This document shows positions 45,713 through 55,930 of a DNA stretch of 64,000 nucleotides, piece after piece; the stretch's first letter is position 1; the number at the start of each line of letters is the position of its first letter. The notes beneath the pieces are model-generated. The model saw only the letters and a list, made by a program, of their open reading frames with translations, did not search any database and was not told the origin of the DNA. Source of the DNA: Cellulomonas marina (lineage in GTDB: Bacteria; Actinomycetota; Actinomycetes; Actinomycetales; Cellulomonadaceae); contig NZ_FOKA01000002.1 in assembly GCF_900111925.1 (NCBI RefSeq), forward strand, positions 1 through 64,000, written 5' to 3'. The position numbers and the translations under genes are program-made.

Positions 45713-48700
45713 GTGAGCACCACCCCCGCCGCACCGGCGGCCCCGGCCGGCCGCGAGCGGACGCTGCCGGCCCGCCTGACGCGGGCGGGCGTGGCGGACA
45801 CGCCCCGGGCGCTGCGGCTGCTGGCCGACGCCGCGCTCGTCGAGGTCCTGCCCGACCCGGAGCCGTGGCTGCCCGGTGCGCTCACCGAGGTCGCGGACCC
45901 CGACGGGGCGCTGCTCGCGCTGGCCAAGATCGCCGGCGCGGCCGGCCGGACACCCGCGCACCGCCGGCTGCTGGCCGAGGTGCTCGGGGCGGAGGGACCG
46001 GCACGGCGGCGCCTGCTGGCCGTGGTGGGGGCGTCGGCCGCGCTGGGGGACTGGCTGGCCGCGCACCCGGAGGACCTCGCGGTGGTGGCCGACCCGACCC
46101 CGGGGACGGCGGTTCCCGTGGCGGCCGTCCGGGCGGAGCTGCTCACCGCCGTGGGCGCCGACCCCGCGGCGGACGTCCCGGTGGCCGCGCGCGGCGGCGC
46201 CGAGGGGACCGACGCGATGCGCCGGGCCTACCGGAGCCGGCTGCTGCGCATCGCCGCGACGGACGTGTCCGGCGCCGACCTGCTCACGCCGATGCCCGCG
46301 GTCGCGGCGGCCCTGGCGGACCTCGCCGCGGCGGCGCTCGAGGCGGCGCTGGCCGTGGCCCGCGCCGACCTGCCCGACCACGGCGCCGGCGTGCGGCTGT
46401 CGGTCATCGGCATGGGCAAGACGGGTGGGCGGGAGCTCAACTACGTGTCCGACGTGGACGTCGTCTACGTCGCCGAGCCGGTCCAGGGCGTCCCGGAGGA
46501 CGAGGCGCTGGCCGTGGGGGCGCGCCTGGCCGCCGGGCTCGCGCGGGTCTGCTCCGTCCCCGCGGGGGAGCCGGCGCTGTGGCCGGTCGACGCCGCCCTG
46601 CGGCCCGAGGGCAAGAACGGCCCGCTCGTGCGCACGCTCGCCTCGCACCGGGCCTACTACGAGCGCTGGGCGCAGTCGTGGGAGTTCCAGGCCCTGCTCA
46701 AGGCGCGTCCGCTGGCCGGGGACCGCGAGCTCGGGGCCGCCTACCTCGCGACGGTCGCCCCCTTCGTGTGGTCGGCCTCGCAGCGCGACCGGTTCGTCGA
46801 GGACTCCCAGGCCATGCGGCGCCGCGTGGAGGAGCACGTGCCCCGGGCCGAGGCCGACCGGCAGATCAAGCTCGCTGCCGGCGGCCTGCGCGACGTGGAG
46901 TTCACCGTCCAGCTGCTGCAGCTCGTGCACGGGCGGACGGACCCGACGCTGCGCTCGGGGAGCACGCTGACCGCGCTCGCGGACCTCGCCGCCGGGGGCT
47001 ACGTCGGGCGCGAGCACGCGGCCCGCCTGGCCGTGCACTACCGGTTCCTGCGCGTCATGGAGCACCGCCTCCAGCTGCACCGGCTGCGCCGCACGCACCT
47101 GCTGCCCACGGCCGAGGCCGACCTGCGGCGGCTGGCCCGGTCCGTCGGGCTGCGGACCGAGGGCGTGGAGGGGTTGCTGGAGCGGTGGCGGTCCGTGCGC
47201 CGCGACGTGCGGCACCTGCACGAGGAGCTGTTCTACCGGCCGCTGCTGCCCGCGACGGCCCGGCTGTCGACCGCCGACGCGGCGCTCGCCCCCGAGGCGG
47301 CCCGCGAGCGGCTGGCGGCGGTCGGCTACCGGGACCCCGTCGGCGCCCAGCGCCACCTCGCGGCCCTCACGGACGGCGTCTCCCGTCGCGCCTCGATCCA
47401 GCGTCAGCTCCTGCCGGTGATGATCGGGTGGTTCGCCGACGGGCCGGACCCCGACGGCGGCCTGCTCGCGTTCCGCCGGCTGTCGGAGTCCCTGGGTGGC
47501 ACGCACTGGTACCTGAAGATGCTGCGCGACTCGGGGACCGCGGCGCGGCGCCTCGCGCGGGTGCTGTCGACGTCGCGGTACGTCGCGGACGGCCTGGCGC
47601 GGTCGCCGGAGTCCGTGGCGTGGCTCGGCCACGACGGGGACCTCGAGCCGCGCACCGACCGGCTGGCCGCCGAGGCCGACGCGGTGCTCACGCGTGCCGT
47701 CGAGGTCGAGCCGGCCATGACGGCCCTGCGGGCGCTGCGGCGCCGGGAGCTCGTCCGCACGGCCGCGGCGGACGTCCTCGGTACGGTCGACGGGACGGCG
47801 GTGGCCGGCACGGGCGCGGCGCGGAGCATCACCGCGACGGCCGACGTGCTGCTGGCCGGCGCCCTGCGCGTCGCGCTCGCGCGGGTCCGGTCCGAGCGGG
47901 GGCGTGCCGTGGACGGCTCGGACGACCCCGCGCGTCTGCTCGTCGTCGCCATGGGGCGGCTCGGCGGGCGTGAGATGGGCTACGCCTCGGACGCGGACGT
48001 GCTGTTCGTCCACGAGCCGACGGGCGACGACGAGGGGTCGGCGCAGGAGTTCGCGCTGGGCGTGGCGACCGCCCTGCGGCAGATGGTCGGCTCGTTGGGG
48101 CCGGAGCCCGCGCTCGCGGTGGACGCGGACCTGCGCCCCGAGGGCCGCAACGGCCCGCTCGTGCGCTCCCTGCGCTCCTACGCCGAGTACTACGGCCGCT
48201 GGTCCTCGCCCTGGGAGGCGCAGGCGCTGCTGCGCGCGCGGCCCGTCGCGGGCGACGAGGGGCTCGGCGAGCGGTTCGTCGCCCTCGTCGACCCCGTGCG
48301 GTACCCCGCGGACGGGCTGGACCCCGCCCACCTGCGCGAGATCCGCCGCATCAAGGCGCGGGTGGAGTCCGAGCGGCTGCCGCGCGGCCAGGACCCGACC
48401 CGGCACCTGAAGCTCGGTCGCGGCGGCATCGCCGACGTCGAGTGGACGGCCCAGCTCCTCCAGCTGCAGCACGCGCACGCCCGACCGGCCCTGCGGACCA
48501 CCGGCACGCTCGAGGCGCTCGACGCCGCGCGGGCGGCCGGGCTGCTCGCCGAGGAGGACGAGACCCTGCTGCGCGAGGCGTGGCTCCTGGCCTCCCGGCT
48601 GCGGGACGCCGCCGTGCTGTGGTCGGGGCGGACCGACGCCGCGGTGGCGGACGTCCTGCCGCACGACCACACCGCGCTCGCCGGGCTCGCGCGTGTGTGC

Positions 48701-48796
48701 GGCTACCCGCCGGGGTCGGGCGCGCGCCTCGAGGAGGACTACCTGCGCACGGCACGGCGGGCGCGGGCGGTCGTCGAGCGGCTCTTCTACGGCTGA
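45713..48796 (+). CDS. glnE: Glutamine-synthetase adenylyltransferase/deadenylylase
   Basis: A bifunctional enzyme that adenylylates GS at high nitrogen and removes AMP at low nitrogen; 1027 aa. Two nucleotidyltransferase domains each carry the signature: GMGKTGGRELNYVSDVDVVY near residue 232 (adenylyl removase) and AMGRLGGREMGYASDADVLF near residue 745 (adenylyl transferase). PII-uridylylation links typical of enteric bacteria differ in Actinobacteria. The GTG at 45713 follows glnA2 closely. The stop overlaps the 3' end of the convergent permease gene by 10 bp. Its likely target is GlnA at 54.5-55.9 kb. Confidence 0.97.
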   Translation: MSTTPAAPAAPAGRERTLPARLTRAGVADTPRALRLLADAALVEVLPDPEPWLPGALTEVADPDGALLALAKIAGAAGRTPAHRRLLAEVLGAEGPARRRLLAVVGASAALGDWLAAHPEDLAVVADPTPGTAVPVAAVRAELLTAVGADPAADVPVAARGGAEGTDAMRRAYRSRLLRIAATDVSGADLLTPMPAVAAALADLAAAALEAALAVARADLPDHGAGVRLSVIGMGKTGGRELNYVSDVDVVYVAEPVQGVPEDEALAVGARLAAGLARVCSVPAGEPALWPVDAALRPEGKNGPLVRTLASHRAYYERWAQSWEFQALLKARPLAGDRELGAAYLATVAPFVWSASQRDRFVEDSQAMRRRVEEHVPRAEADRQIKLAAGGLRDVEFTVQLLQLVHGRTDPTLRSGSTLTALADLAAGGYVGREHAARLAVHYRFLRVMEHRLQLHRLRRTHLLPTAEADLRRLARSVGLRTEGVEGLLERWRSVRRDVRHLHEELFYRPLLPATARLSTADAALAPEAARERLAAVGYRDPVGAQRHLAALTDGVSRRASIQRQLLPVMIGWFADGPDPDGGLLAFRRLSESLGGTHWYLKMLRDSGTAARRLARVLSTSRYVADGLARSPESVAWLGHDGDLEPRTDRLAAEADAVLTRAVEVEPAMTALRALRRRELVRTAAADVLGTVDGTAVAGTGAARSITATADVLLAGALRVALARVRSERGRAVDGSDDPARLLVVAMGRLGGREMGYASDADVLFVHEPTGDDEGSAQEFALGVATALRQMVGSLGPEPALAVDADLRPEGRNGPLVRSLRSYAEYYGRWSSPWEAQALLRARPVAGDEGLGERFVALVDPVRYPADGLDPAHLREIRRIKARVESERLPRGQDPTRHLKLGRGGIADVEWTAQLLQLQHAHARPALRTTGTLEALDAARAAGLLAEEDETLLREAWLLASRLRDAAVLWSGRTDAAVADVLPHDHTALAGLARVCGYPPGSGARLEEDYLRTARRARAVVERLFYG

Positions 48797-50028
48797 GCGC
48801 CGGGGGCCGGCGCGTCCTCCGCGGCCGCTCGGGCCGCCTCCCGGCGGGCGGCCTGCTCGGCGCGCTCGCGCTGGGTGCCGGCGTCCTCCTCCAGCAGGGT
48901 CGGGTCGACGAGCTCGTGCCGGCGCACGTACGTCGACGACACCGCCTGGATCGTCGCCGCGGCGGGCAGCGACAGGAACGCACCCAGCGCGCCGAAGACG
49001 GCGCCGAACGCGAGGACGGACAGGAACGCCACCGCGGGGTTGATGTCGAGCGACCGCTGCGACAGCCGGGGGGACAGGACGACGTTCTCGAGCTGCTGGT
49101 AGGCGACGAGGAACCCGACGACGAGCAGCGCCGTCAGGGGCGAGACCGTCAGCGCCACGAGGACCGGCAGCGCACCGCCGATGTACGTGCCGATCGTCGG
49201 GACGAACTGCGAGACCAGGCCGGTGAAGACGGACATCGGCAGCGCGTAGGGCACCCGCAGGGCCGTCAGCACGGCGAAGGTCGCGACCGAGGAGATCGCG
49301 GCCAGCGCCACCCGGGAGACGAGGAAGCCCGCGACCTTCTCCTGCGAAACCTCCCACAGCCGCAGCAGCTCGCGCTGGCGCGCCGGGACGAAGAACCGCA
49401 GGACGGCCGCCCGGAACCGGGGCCCGGACGCGGTCATGTAGTAGGTGACGAGCAGCACCGCGGAGGCGTTGAACAGGAACCCAGCCAGCGACGAGCCGAC
49501 CCCCAGCAGCCCCGGGGCCAGCGTCTGCCAGCGGGACGCGACCGTCGCCAGGAGCGCGTCCACCGCGGGCAGCTGCAGGTCGAAGCGGCGGTCGGCGAGC
49601 GCGACGAGGTCGGCGTACAGGGCGGGCAGCGACTGCACGAGCGCGACGAGCTGCTCGACGAAGAGGTTGCCGAACAGCGCCAGCACCGCGGCGACCGCCA
49701 GCGCCGTGCCGAGCATGACGGCGCCCGTGGCCAGGCCCCGCCGCCAGCGGTGCCGCACGAGCCACGCCACGGCGGGCTCGAGCGCGAGGGACAGGAACCA
49801 CGAGACGACGACGATCGTCAGGACGTTGCCGAGCTGGCCGAGCGCGCGCCAGACGAGGAGCCCGGCGAAGACCGCGACGACGGCCATGACGAGGGCGCGC
49901 GGCAGCCACGCCGGCGGACGGCGGGCCTCGAGCACGCGGCGCGCGAGCGCGGGGGAGGAGACCGCTGTGGAGCCGGTACGTCCCGTGCCGGCCCCGGGAC
50001 CGGTGCCTGGACGGGCCGGGGTGCTCAT
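48787..50028 (-). CDS. AI-2E (PerM) family transporter
   Basis: A 413-aa membrane protein of the AI-2 exporter/PerM family with about eight helices. The family core QFVPTIGTYIGGALPVLVAL and the SPRLSQRSLDINPAVAFLS signature are clear. The N-terminal ~35 and C-terminal ~50 residues are disordered, the latter Glu/Arg/Ala-rich. The ATG at 50028 lies 7 nt after TACGGT (leaderless). Export substrates of this family are uncertain outside a few cases. Confidence 0.92.
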   Translation of the reverse strand: MSTPARPGTGPGAGTGRTGSTAVSSPALARRVLEARRPPAWLPRALVMAVVAVFAGLLVWRALGQLGNVLTIVVVSWFLSLALEPAVAWLVRHRWRRGLATGAVMLGTALAVAAVLALFGNLFVEQLVALVQSLPALYADLVALADRRFDLQLPAVDALLATVASRWQTLAPGLLGVGSSLAGFLFNASAVLLVTYYMTASGPRFRAAVLRFFVPARQRELLRLWEVSQEKVAGFLVSRVALAAISSVATFAVLTALRVPYALPMSVFTGLVSQFVPTIGTYIGGALPVLVALTVSPLTALLVVGFLVAYQQLENVVLSPRLSQRSLDINPAVAFLSVLAFGAVFGALGAFLSLPAAATIQAVSSTYVRRHELVDPTLLEEDAGTQRERAEQAARREAARAAAEDAPAPGAQP

Positions 50029-50035
50029 GACCGTG

Positions 50036-50041
50036 ACCGTA
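50036..50041 (-). promoter_or_regulatory. -10 element of the AI-2E transporter gene (leaderless type)
   Basis: TACGGT on the minus strand ends 7 nt before the ATG at 50028. Confidence 0.5.
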
Positions 50042-50077
50042 GCGCCCGACGTGCCGGGACGGCGGCGGTGCGCCGCG

Positions 50078-51934
50078 TCAGCGCCCCACCGCGTACGCCT
50101 GCATCGACCGGCTGGTGGCCGCGGCGCGCAGCATGCCGTCGGGCCGGGTGCCGGCCGCGCTCAGCCGCCCGAGGGACCACGCCGGGGCGACGGTGACGCG
50201 GTGCCCACGGCGGCGCAGGTCGTCGAGGACGTCCGGGCCCAGCCGCTCCTCGGCGTGCAGGCCGAGCGGCTCGACGACGCGCGGGTCGAAGGACGAGACC
50301 AGGTGGGTGGTGTGCCACGACGGTGCGTCGATGGCCGCCTGCAGGTCCATGCCGTAGACGAGGTGGTTGAGCAGGAACGGCACCTGCCACTGGTCCTGCT
50401 GGTCGCCGCCCGGGGTGCCGCACGCGAGGACGGCCCGCCCGTCGCGCAGCACCAGCGTCGGGGACAGCGTCGTGCGCGGCCGTCGTCGCGGGCCCCACGA
50501 CGAGGTCAGGCCCTGCTCGAGCCACAGCATCTGCGCGCGCGTGGAGACCTGCAGCCCGAGCCCGGGCACGACGGGCGAGCTCTGCAGCCACCCCCCGCTG
50601 GGCGTGACGGCCACGACGTTGCCCCAGCGGTCGACGACGTCGAGGTGGCAGGTGTCCCCGCGCGGGGTCCCGTCCGCTGCGGGCAGGTCGTCGGGCAGGT
50701 CGTCGGGCACGTCCTCGGGCGGTGCGACGGGTGCGAAGGTGGGTTCCCCCGTCCCGGCGCCGCCGCTGCCGCGCGGGGCGTCGGCGGCGTCCACGACGAG
50801 GGCCGGCAGGCGCGGCGCCCGTCCGTCCGGCGCGCCGGGGCGCAGCCCGTCCGCCGCCCGCGGACCGACGAGGGCGCGCCGCTCGTCGGCGTACGCGGGG
50901 GAGAGGAGCGCCGCGAGCGGGACGTCGGCGTGGTCCGGGTCGCCGTACCAGGCGTCCCGGTCGGCGAGGGCGAGCTTGGCGACCTCGGTCACCGCGTGCA
51001 CGAGCTCCGCGCTGCCCGGGGCGGTGTCGGCCAGGTCGAGGCCCTCGAGCAGGCGCAGCTGCTGCAGGAGGACCGGTCCCTGCCCCCACGGCCCGGTCTT
51101 CGCGACGGTGGTCCCCGCGAAGTCGACGGTCGCGGGCGCCTCCTCCCGCACGCGCCACGCCGCCAGGTCGTCGGCGGTCAGCAGGCCGGCGTGGTCCCGG
51201 CCGGAGGAGTCGCGCACCGGCCGCTCCAGCCACCGGCCGACGGCCTCGGCGACGAAGCCCTCGTAGAAGGCGGCCCGGGCGGCCTCGACGCCGGCCTCGC
51301 GGTCCGCGTGCGCGTCGGCGGCGGCCGCCAGGGCCTCGAGCGTCGCCGCGAGGTCGGGGTTGCGGAACCGGCTGCCCGGCGCCGGGACGTCGCCGTCGGG
51401 CAGCCAGAGCGCGGCGGAGGTCGGCCAGTGGTCGCGGAAGAGGTCGGCGACCCGGGCGATCGTCGCCGAGGCCTGCCGCAGCAGCGGGAAGCCGTCGCGC
51501 GCGTAGCCGATCGCCGGCTCCAGCACGTCACGCACCCGCCAGGTGCCGTAGCGGGCCAGCAGGTCCATCCACGTCCCGAACGCGCCCGGCACGACGGCGG
51601 CGAGGTGCCCCGTGCCCGGCACCACGTCGAGCCCGAGGTCGGCCATCGCGGCGGGTGTCGCCGCGGCCGGCGTCGTGCCCTGCCCGCACAGGACGAACGG
51701 CTCGCCGGAGCCGGCGCGGCACCCGATGACGGGGACGTCCCCGCCGAGCCCGTTGAGGTGCGGCTCCACCACGTGCAGGACGAGCCCGGCGCAGACGGCG
51801 GCGTCGAACGCGTTGCCGCCCCGCTCGAGGACCCCCATCCCGCTGGCCGAGGCGAGCCAGTGGCTGGAGGCGACCATGCCGAGGGTGCCGACGAGCTCCG
51901 GGCGGGTGGTGTGCGCGGGGGTGACCGGGGGCAT
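50078..51934 (-). CDS. ggt: Gamma-glutamyltransferase family protein
   Basis: An Ntn-hydrolase precursor of 618 aa that should autocleave before Thr428 (GDTCHLDVVDRWGN), producing a large and a small subunit. Large-subunit motifs include ASSHWLASASGMGVLERGGN and EPHLNGLGGD. The nucleophile context is DTCH, not the common TTH. The segment before the cleavage site (about residues 385-425) is unusually rich in Asp/Pro. No signal peptide, so it may be cytoplasmic. In a mycothiol organism, candidate substrates are other gamma-glutamyl compounds. The ATG at 51934 lies 6 nt after CAGTGT. Confidence 0.9.
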   Translation of the reverse strand: MPPVTPAHTTRPELVGTLGMVASSHWLASASGMGVLERGGNAFDAAVCAGLVLHVVEPHLNGLGGDVPVIGCRAGSGEPFVLCGQGTTPAAATPAAMADLGLDVVPGTGHLAAVVPGAFGTWMDLLARYGTWRVRDVLEPAIGYARDGFPLLRQASATIARVADLFRDHWPTSAALWLPDGDVPAPGSRFRNPDLAATLEALAAAADAHADREAGVEAARAAFYEGFVAEAVGRWLERPVRDSSGRDHAGLLTADDLAAWRVREEAPATVDFAGTTVAKTGPWGQGPVLLQQLRLLEGLDLADTAPGSAELVHAVTEVAKLALADRDAWYGDPDHADVPLAALLSPAYADERRALVGPRAADGLRPGAPDGRAPRLPALVVDAADAPRGSGGAGTGEPTFAPVAPPEDVPDDLPDDLPAADGTPRGDTCHLDVVDRWGNVVAVTPSGGWLQSSPVVPGLGLQVSTRAQMLWLEQGLTSSWGPRRRPRTTLSPTLVLRDGRAVLACGTPGGDQQDQWQVPFLLNHLVYGMDLQAAIDAPSWHTTHLVSSFDPRVVEPLGLHAEERLGPDVLDDLRRRGHRVTVAPAWSLGRLSAAGTRPDGMLRAAATSRSMQAYAVGR

Positions 51935-51986
51935 CCGACCACACTGCCCGCGCTCGTGCCGGCCCGCACGGTGAGGGGTGGCCGTG

Positions 51987-52613
51987 TCAGTGGCCGCGGT
52001 CGAGCCACTCCTGCAGGTGCGGCGCCTCGTCGCCGATCGTCGTCGAGCCGCCGTGGCCGGTGAGCACGCGCGTGCCGGGGGGCAGCGTGAGCAGCCGGTC
52101 CCGGATCGACGCGACAATGGTCGGGAAGTCCGAGAACGACCGGCCGGTGGCGCCGGGCCCGCCCTGGAACAGCGTGTCGCCGGTGAAGACCGTCTCGAGC
52201 TCCGGGGCGTGCAGGCACACCGCCCCGGGGGTGTGCCCCGGGGTGTGCAGGACGTGCAGGGTGGTGCCGCCCACGTCCAGCACCTCGCCGTCGTGCAGGT
52301 CCACGGTCGGCACGCCGGGGTGCGTCAGCTCCCACACCGGCCGGTCCGCCGGGTGCAGCAGCACCGGGGCGTCGAGGCGCTCCGCGAGCTCGGGCGCGCG
52401 GCGGACGTGGTCGTCGTGCGCGTGCGTGCAGACGATCGCGAGCACGTCGCGCTCGCCCACTGCGGCGACGATCGCCTCGACGTCGTGCGGGGCGTCCAGG
52501 ACGACGCACTCGTCGTCGTCCCCGACGACCCACACGTTGTTCTCGACGTCGAAGGTCTGCCCGTCGAGGCTGAACGTCCCGGTCGTCGTCAGATGGTCCA
52601 CGCGGGCCGTCAC
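51987..52613 (-). CDS. Metallo-beta-lactamase-fold hydrolase
   Basis: A 208-aa MBL-fold enzyme with the zinc motif THAHDDH, a further His in [10 protein letters not shown], Asp in VFTGDTLF and the last His in LTGHGGST, of the glyoxalase II-like type. The GTG at 52613 overlaps the mscR stop (GTGA), so the two are co-translated. It is a strong candidate for the thioester hydrolase that finishes mycothiol-dependent formaldehyde oxidation (S-formylmycothiol to formate); this role is inference from context. Confidence 0.9.
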   Translation of the reverse strand: MTARVDHLTTTGTFSLDGQTFDVENNVWVVGDDDECVVLDAPHDVEAIVAAVGERDVLAIVCTHAHDDHVRRAPELAERLDAPVLLHPADRPVWELTHPGVPTVDLHDGEVLDVGGTTLHVLHTPGHTPGAVCLHAPELETVFTGDTLFQGGPGATGRSFSDFPTIVASIRDRLLTLPPGTRVLTGHGGSTTIGDEAPHLQEWLDRGH

Positions 52614-53722
52614 CGGTCCGCCCCCGCCCCGAGCACGACGACCGACCGCAGGACCTCGCCGCGGCCCATCGTCGCGAACGCCGCCTCGACGTCGTCCAGC
52701 CCGATGCGCTCGGAGACGAACGCGTCGAGCGGCAGGCGGCCGTGGCTGTGCAGCTCGAGCAGCGCGGGGATGTCGCGCTCCGGCAGGCAGTCGCCGTACC
52801 AGGAGGACTTCAGCGCGCCCCCGCGGCCGAACACGTCGAGCAGGGGGACCTGCAGCTGCATCTCGGGCGTGGGGACGCCGACGAGGACGACCGTGCCGGC
52901 CAGGTCCCGCGCGTAGAAGGCCTGCCGCCACGTCTCGGGCCGGCCGACGGCGTCGATGACGACGTCCGCGCCGACGCCGTCCGTGAGCTCCTGCACGGCG
53001 GCCACGACGCCGTCCTCGTCGAGCCCGGAGGAGTCGACGACGTGCGTGGCACCGAGCTCCCGTGCCCAACGCAGTTTGCGTTCGTCGATGTCGACCGCGA
53101 CGACCCGGCGGGCCCCGGCCAGCACCGCACCGGCGATCGCGGCACAGCCGACGCCGCCGCACCCGATGACCGCGACCGTCTGGCCGCGCCGCACCGGGGC
53201 GGTGTTCACCGCGGCACCGATCCCGGCCATGACGCCGCAGCCCAGCAGGCCCGCGACGGCCGGGTCGACGTCGTCGTCGACCTTCGTGCACTGCAGCGCG
53301 TGCACGAGGGTCTTCTCCGCGAAGGCGCCGATGCCGAGGGCGGGGGACAGCGGCGTCCCGTCGACGAGCGTCATGGGCTGCGCCGCGTTGTGCGTGGCGA
53401 AGCAGTACTGCGGCTCGCCGCGGCGGCACGCCCGGCACTCGCCGCACACGGCGCGCCAGTTGAGCACCACGCGGTCGCCGACCGCGACGTGCGTGACGCC
53501 CTCGCCGACCGCCGCCACGGTGCCGGCCGCCTCGTGGCCGAGCAGGAACGGGTAGTCGTCCGAGATGCCACCCTCGCGGTAGTGCAGGTCGGTGTGGCAG
53601 ACGCCGCAGGCGAGGACGTCGACGACGGCCTCGCCCGGGCCCGGGTCGGGCACGACCACGTCGACGGTCTCGACGGGCTGCCCCTGGGCACGGGCCACGA
53701 CGCCCTTGACGGTGTACGGCAC
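52610..53722 (-). CDS. mscR: S-(hydroxymethyl)mycothiol dehydrogenase
   Basis: A zinc MDR dehydrogenase of 370 aa that oxidises the formaldehyde-mycothiol adduct. Catalytic zinc ligands: Cys42 ([14 protein letters not shown]) and a His-Glu in LLGHEAAG; a full four-Cys structural zinc site lies in [15 protein letters not shown]. The [15 protein letters not shown] and [16 protein letters not shown] segments are closely like MscR. NAD-binding GCGGVGCAA follows. The GTG at 53722 has AGGAGG 4 nt upstream. Supports an actinobacterial, mycothiol-making host. Confidence 0.93.
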   Translation of the reverse strand: MPYTVKGVVARAQGQPVETVDVVVPDPGPGEAVVDVLACGVCHTDLHYREGGISDDYPFLLGHEAAGTVAAVGEGVTHVAVGDRVVLNWRAVCGECRACRRGEPQYCFATHNAAQPMTLVDGTPLSPALGIGAFAEKTLVHALQCTKVDDDVDPAVAGLLGCGVMAGIGAAVNTAPVRRGQTVAVIGCGGVGCAAIAGAVLAGARRVVAVDIDERKLRWARELGATHVVDSSGLDEDGVVAAVQELTDGVGADVVIDAVGRPETWRQAFYARDLAGTVVLVGVPTPEMQLQVPLLDVFGRGGALKSSWYGDCLPERDIPALLELHSHGRLPLDAFVSERIGLDDVEAAFATMGRGEVLRSVVVLGAGADR

Positions 53723-53840
53723 GGGTCCTCCTGGGGCTGCGCGATGGGGTCCAGCGCACCGTAGCCCTCGCCGCCGAGGGCCGCAGCGGCCGGTACCCCA
53801 GGGCCGTGCCCGCCCACCGGCCCTGCGCCACACTGGGACG

Positions 53841-54316
53841 GTGGACCCGACGACACCGGCGGGGGAGCCGCAGGTGGTGTCCTTCGACGCGCTCGTCGAG
53901 CCGCTGCACTGGGGACGCCACCGGTACACGATCGTGCGCCTGCCGCCGGAGCTCGTCGAGGCCGCCCGCCGGGCGGGCACCCGGCGCGTCGCCGGGACGA
54001 TCGACGACGCGCCCGTCGACCTCGCCATCACCCGCGCGCCGGTGGTCGACGGGCCGTTCGTGTGGACCGGCGCCGCGCTGCTGCGGCGGATCGGCGGCGC
54101 GGCCGGGCGCCCGTCACCTGCCGCCTGGCGCCCTCCGACCCGGACGACGTGCCCGTGCCGCCGGACCTCGCGGCCGCGCTCGCCGAGGCCGGTCTCGAGG
54201 ACCGGTGGACGGCTCGGCGACCGGCCGTCCGGCGCCGGCTCCTGGTGCCGCTGGCGGCGGCGGCGACGGCGACGACCCGTGCGCGCCGCATCCCCGAGCT
54301 GCTCGCCACGCTGTGA
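53841..54316 (+). pseudogene. DUF1905/YdeI-like protein gene, frameshifted
   Basis: Intended product about 158 aa. Frame 1 from GTG 53841 gives the DUF1905 half ([20 protein letters not shown] and [20 protein letters not shown]). From about 54100 the sequence continues in another frame: [19 protein letters not shown] and [18 protein letters not shown], the usual C-terminal half of DUF1905/YdeI-type proteins. The span of 476 nt is one short of a multiple of three, matching a single missing base near 54095-54110 in a G/C run. It may be a real loss or a sequencing error. The -10-like CACACT lies 6 nt before the GTG. Confidence 0.75.
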
Positions 54317-54367
54317 GGGACGACGGGCGGGACGAGGGGCGGGACGACGGGCGCCACGGGGCGCACG

Positions 54368-54410
54368 GACGACGAGGCGGGCCCCCGGGGAGGGGACCCG
54401 CCTCGTCGTC
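54368..54410. terminator. Terminator hairpin downstream of glnA
   Basis: A 14-bp perfect stem (54368-54381 with 54397-54410) with a 15-nt loop between the convergent DUF1905 and glnA genes. Confidence 0.9.
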
Positions 54411-54456
54411 ACGGCTGACGTGCCCGTCCGGTGCGGCGGGGCCGCCCGGGAGGGGA

Positions 54457-55881
54457 TCAGACGTCGTAGTACAGCTCGAACTCGTGGGGGTGCGGGCGCA
54501 GGCGGATCGGGTCCACCTCGTGCGAGCGCTTGTAGTCGATCCACGTCGCGATGAGGTCCGGCGTGAAGACGTTGCCGGCCGTGAGGAAGTCGTGGTCGGC
54601 CTCGAGGTTGTCGAGGACCTCCGCGAGCGACCCGGGGACCTGCTGGATGAGGGCGTGCTCCTCGGGGGGCAGCTCGTACAGGTCCTTGTCGACCGGCTCC
54701 GGCGGCTCGATGCGGTTCTGGATGCCGTCGAGGCCCGCCATGAGCATGGCCGCGAAGGCCAGGTACGGGTTGGACGACGGGTCCGGCACGCGGAACTCGA
54801 TGCGCTTGGCCTTCGGGTTCGAGCCCGTCACCGGGATGCGGATGCACGCGGAGCGGTTGCGCGCCGAGTAGACGAGGTTGACGGGCGCCTCGAAGCCCGG
54901 CACCAGGCGGTGGTAGGAGTTCACCGTCGGGTTCGTGAACGCCAGCAGCGACGGCGCGTGCTTGAGCAGGCCGCCGATGTACCAGCGGGCCAGGTCGGAC
55001 AGGCCGCCGTAGCCCTTCTCGTCGAAGAACAGCGGCTGGCCGTCCTTCCACAGGGACTGGTGCACGTGCATGCCGGACCCGTTGTCGCCGAAGAGCGGCT
55101 TGGGCATGAAGGTCGCGGTCTTCCCGGCGGCGTGCGCGACGTTCTTCACGACGTACTTGAAGAGCTGCACCTTGTCCGCGGACCTGGCCAGCTCGTCGAA
55201 GCGGTAGTTGATCTCCGCCTGGCCGGCCGTGCCGACCTCGTGGTGCGCGCGCTCGACGCCGAGGCCCAGCGCGTCGAGCTGCAGCGAGATCTGGTCGCGC
55301 AGGTCGGCGAACATGTCGACCGGCGGGACGGGGAAGTAGCCGCCCTTGTAGGGCGTCTTGTGGCCGAGGTTGCCACCCTCCTCGACGCGGCCCGTGTTCC
55401 AGGCGGCCTCGATGGAGTCGATGTAGTAGTAGGACGCCTGCTGCTTCGTCTCAAAGCGCACGTCGTCGAAGATGTAGAACTCGGCCTCGGGGGCGAAGAA
55501 CGCCGTGTCGGCGATGCCCGTCGAGCGCAGGTACGCCTCCGCCTTGGCGGCCACCTGGCGCGGGTCGCGCGAGTAGGGCTCGTCGGTGTACGGGTCGACG
55601 ATGTGGAAGTTGATGTTGAGCGTCTTCTCGACCCGGAACGGGTCGACGTAGGCCGTCGAGACGTCGGGGATGAGCTTCATGTCCGACTCGTGGATGGCCT
55701 GGAAGCCGCGGATCGAGGACCCGTCGAACATCTGGCCGTCGGTGAAGAAGTCGGCGTCCAGCGACTGGGCGGGCACGTTGAAGTGCTGCATCACGCCCGG
55801 CAGGTCACAGAAACGCACGTCGACGAACTTGACGTCCTCGTTCTTGATGAACGCCAGGACCTCGTCCGGCTCCTTGAACAT
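54457..55881 (-). CDS. glnA: Glutamine synthetase type I (main, adenylylatable)
   Basis: Main ammonium-assimilating GS; 474 aa, the classic length. GSI motifs: [46 protein letters not shown] and [14 protein letters not shown]. The adenylylation Tyr is present in DLYELPPEE, so it is a target for GlnE. I chose the ATG at 55881, since GAGGAG is 7 nt upstream, while the ATG at 55887 is only 1 nt from it. A GlnR-type box lies about 65-105 nt upstream. Synteny with lipA, DUF4191 and RDD matches other Actinobacteria. Confidence 0.97.
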   Translation of the reverse strand: MFKEPDEVLAFIKNEDVKFVDVRFCDLPGVMQHFNVPAQSLDADFFTDGQMFDGSSIRGFQAIHESDMKLIPDVSTAYVDPFRVEKTLNINFHIVDPYTDEPYSRDPRQVAAKAEAYLRSTGIADTAFFAPEAEFYIFDDVRFETKQQASYYYIDSIEAAWNTGRVEEGGNLGHKTPYKGGYFPVPPVDMFADLRDQISLQLDALGLGVERAHHEVGTAGQAEINYRFDELARSADKVQLFKYVVKNVAHAAGKTATFMPKPLFGDNGSGMHVHQSLWKDGQPLFFDEKGYGGLSDLARWYIGGLLKHAPSLLAFTNPTVNSYHRLVPGFEAPVNLVYSARNRSACIRIPVTGSNPKAKRIEFRVPDPSSNPYLAFAAMLMAGLDGIQNRIEPPEPVDKDLYELPPEEHALIQQVPGSLAEVLDNLEADHDFLTAGNVFTPDLIATWIDYKRSHEVDPIRLRPHPHEFELYYDV

Positions 55882-55930
55882 CCGCATGCTCCTCGGTCGG
55901 TGGTGGACGCGCTCGTCCAGGCCAGGGCAG

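Noticed and set aside
44252-49909. A very long minus-strand open frame (1885 codons) antisense to glnA2-glnE and beyond
   Set aside because: The translation is low-complexity Arg/Gly/His/Ala text, typical of antisense frames in GC-rich DNA; both true genes on the other strand have full family motifs.
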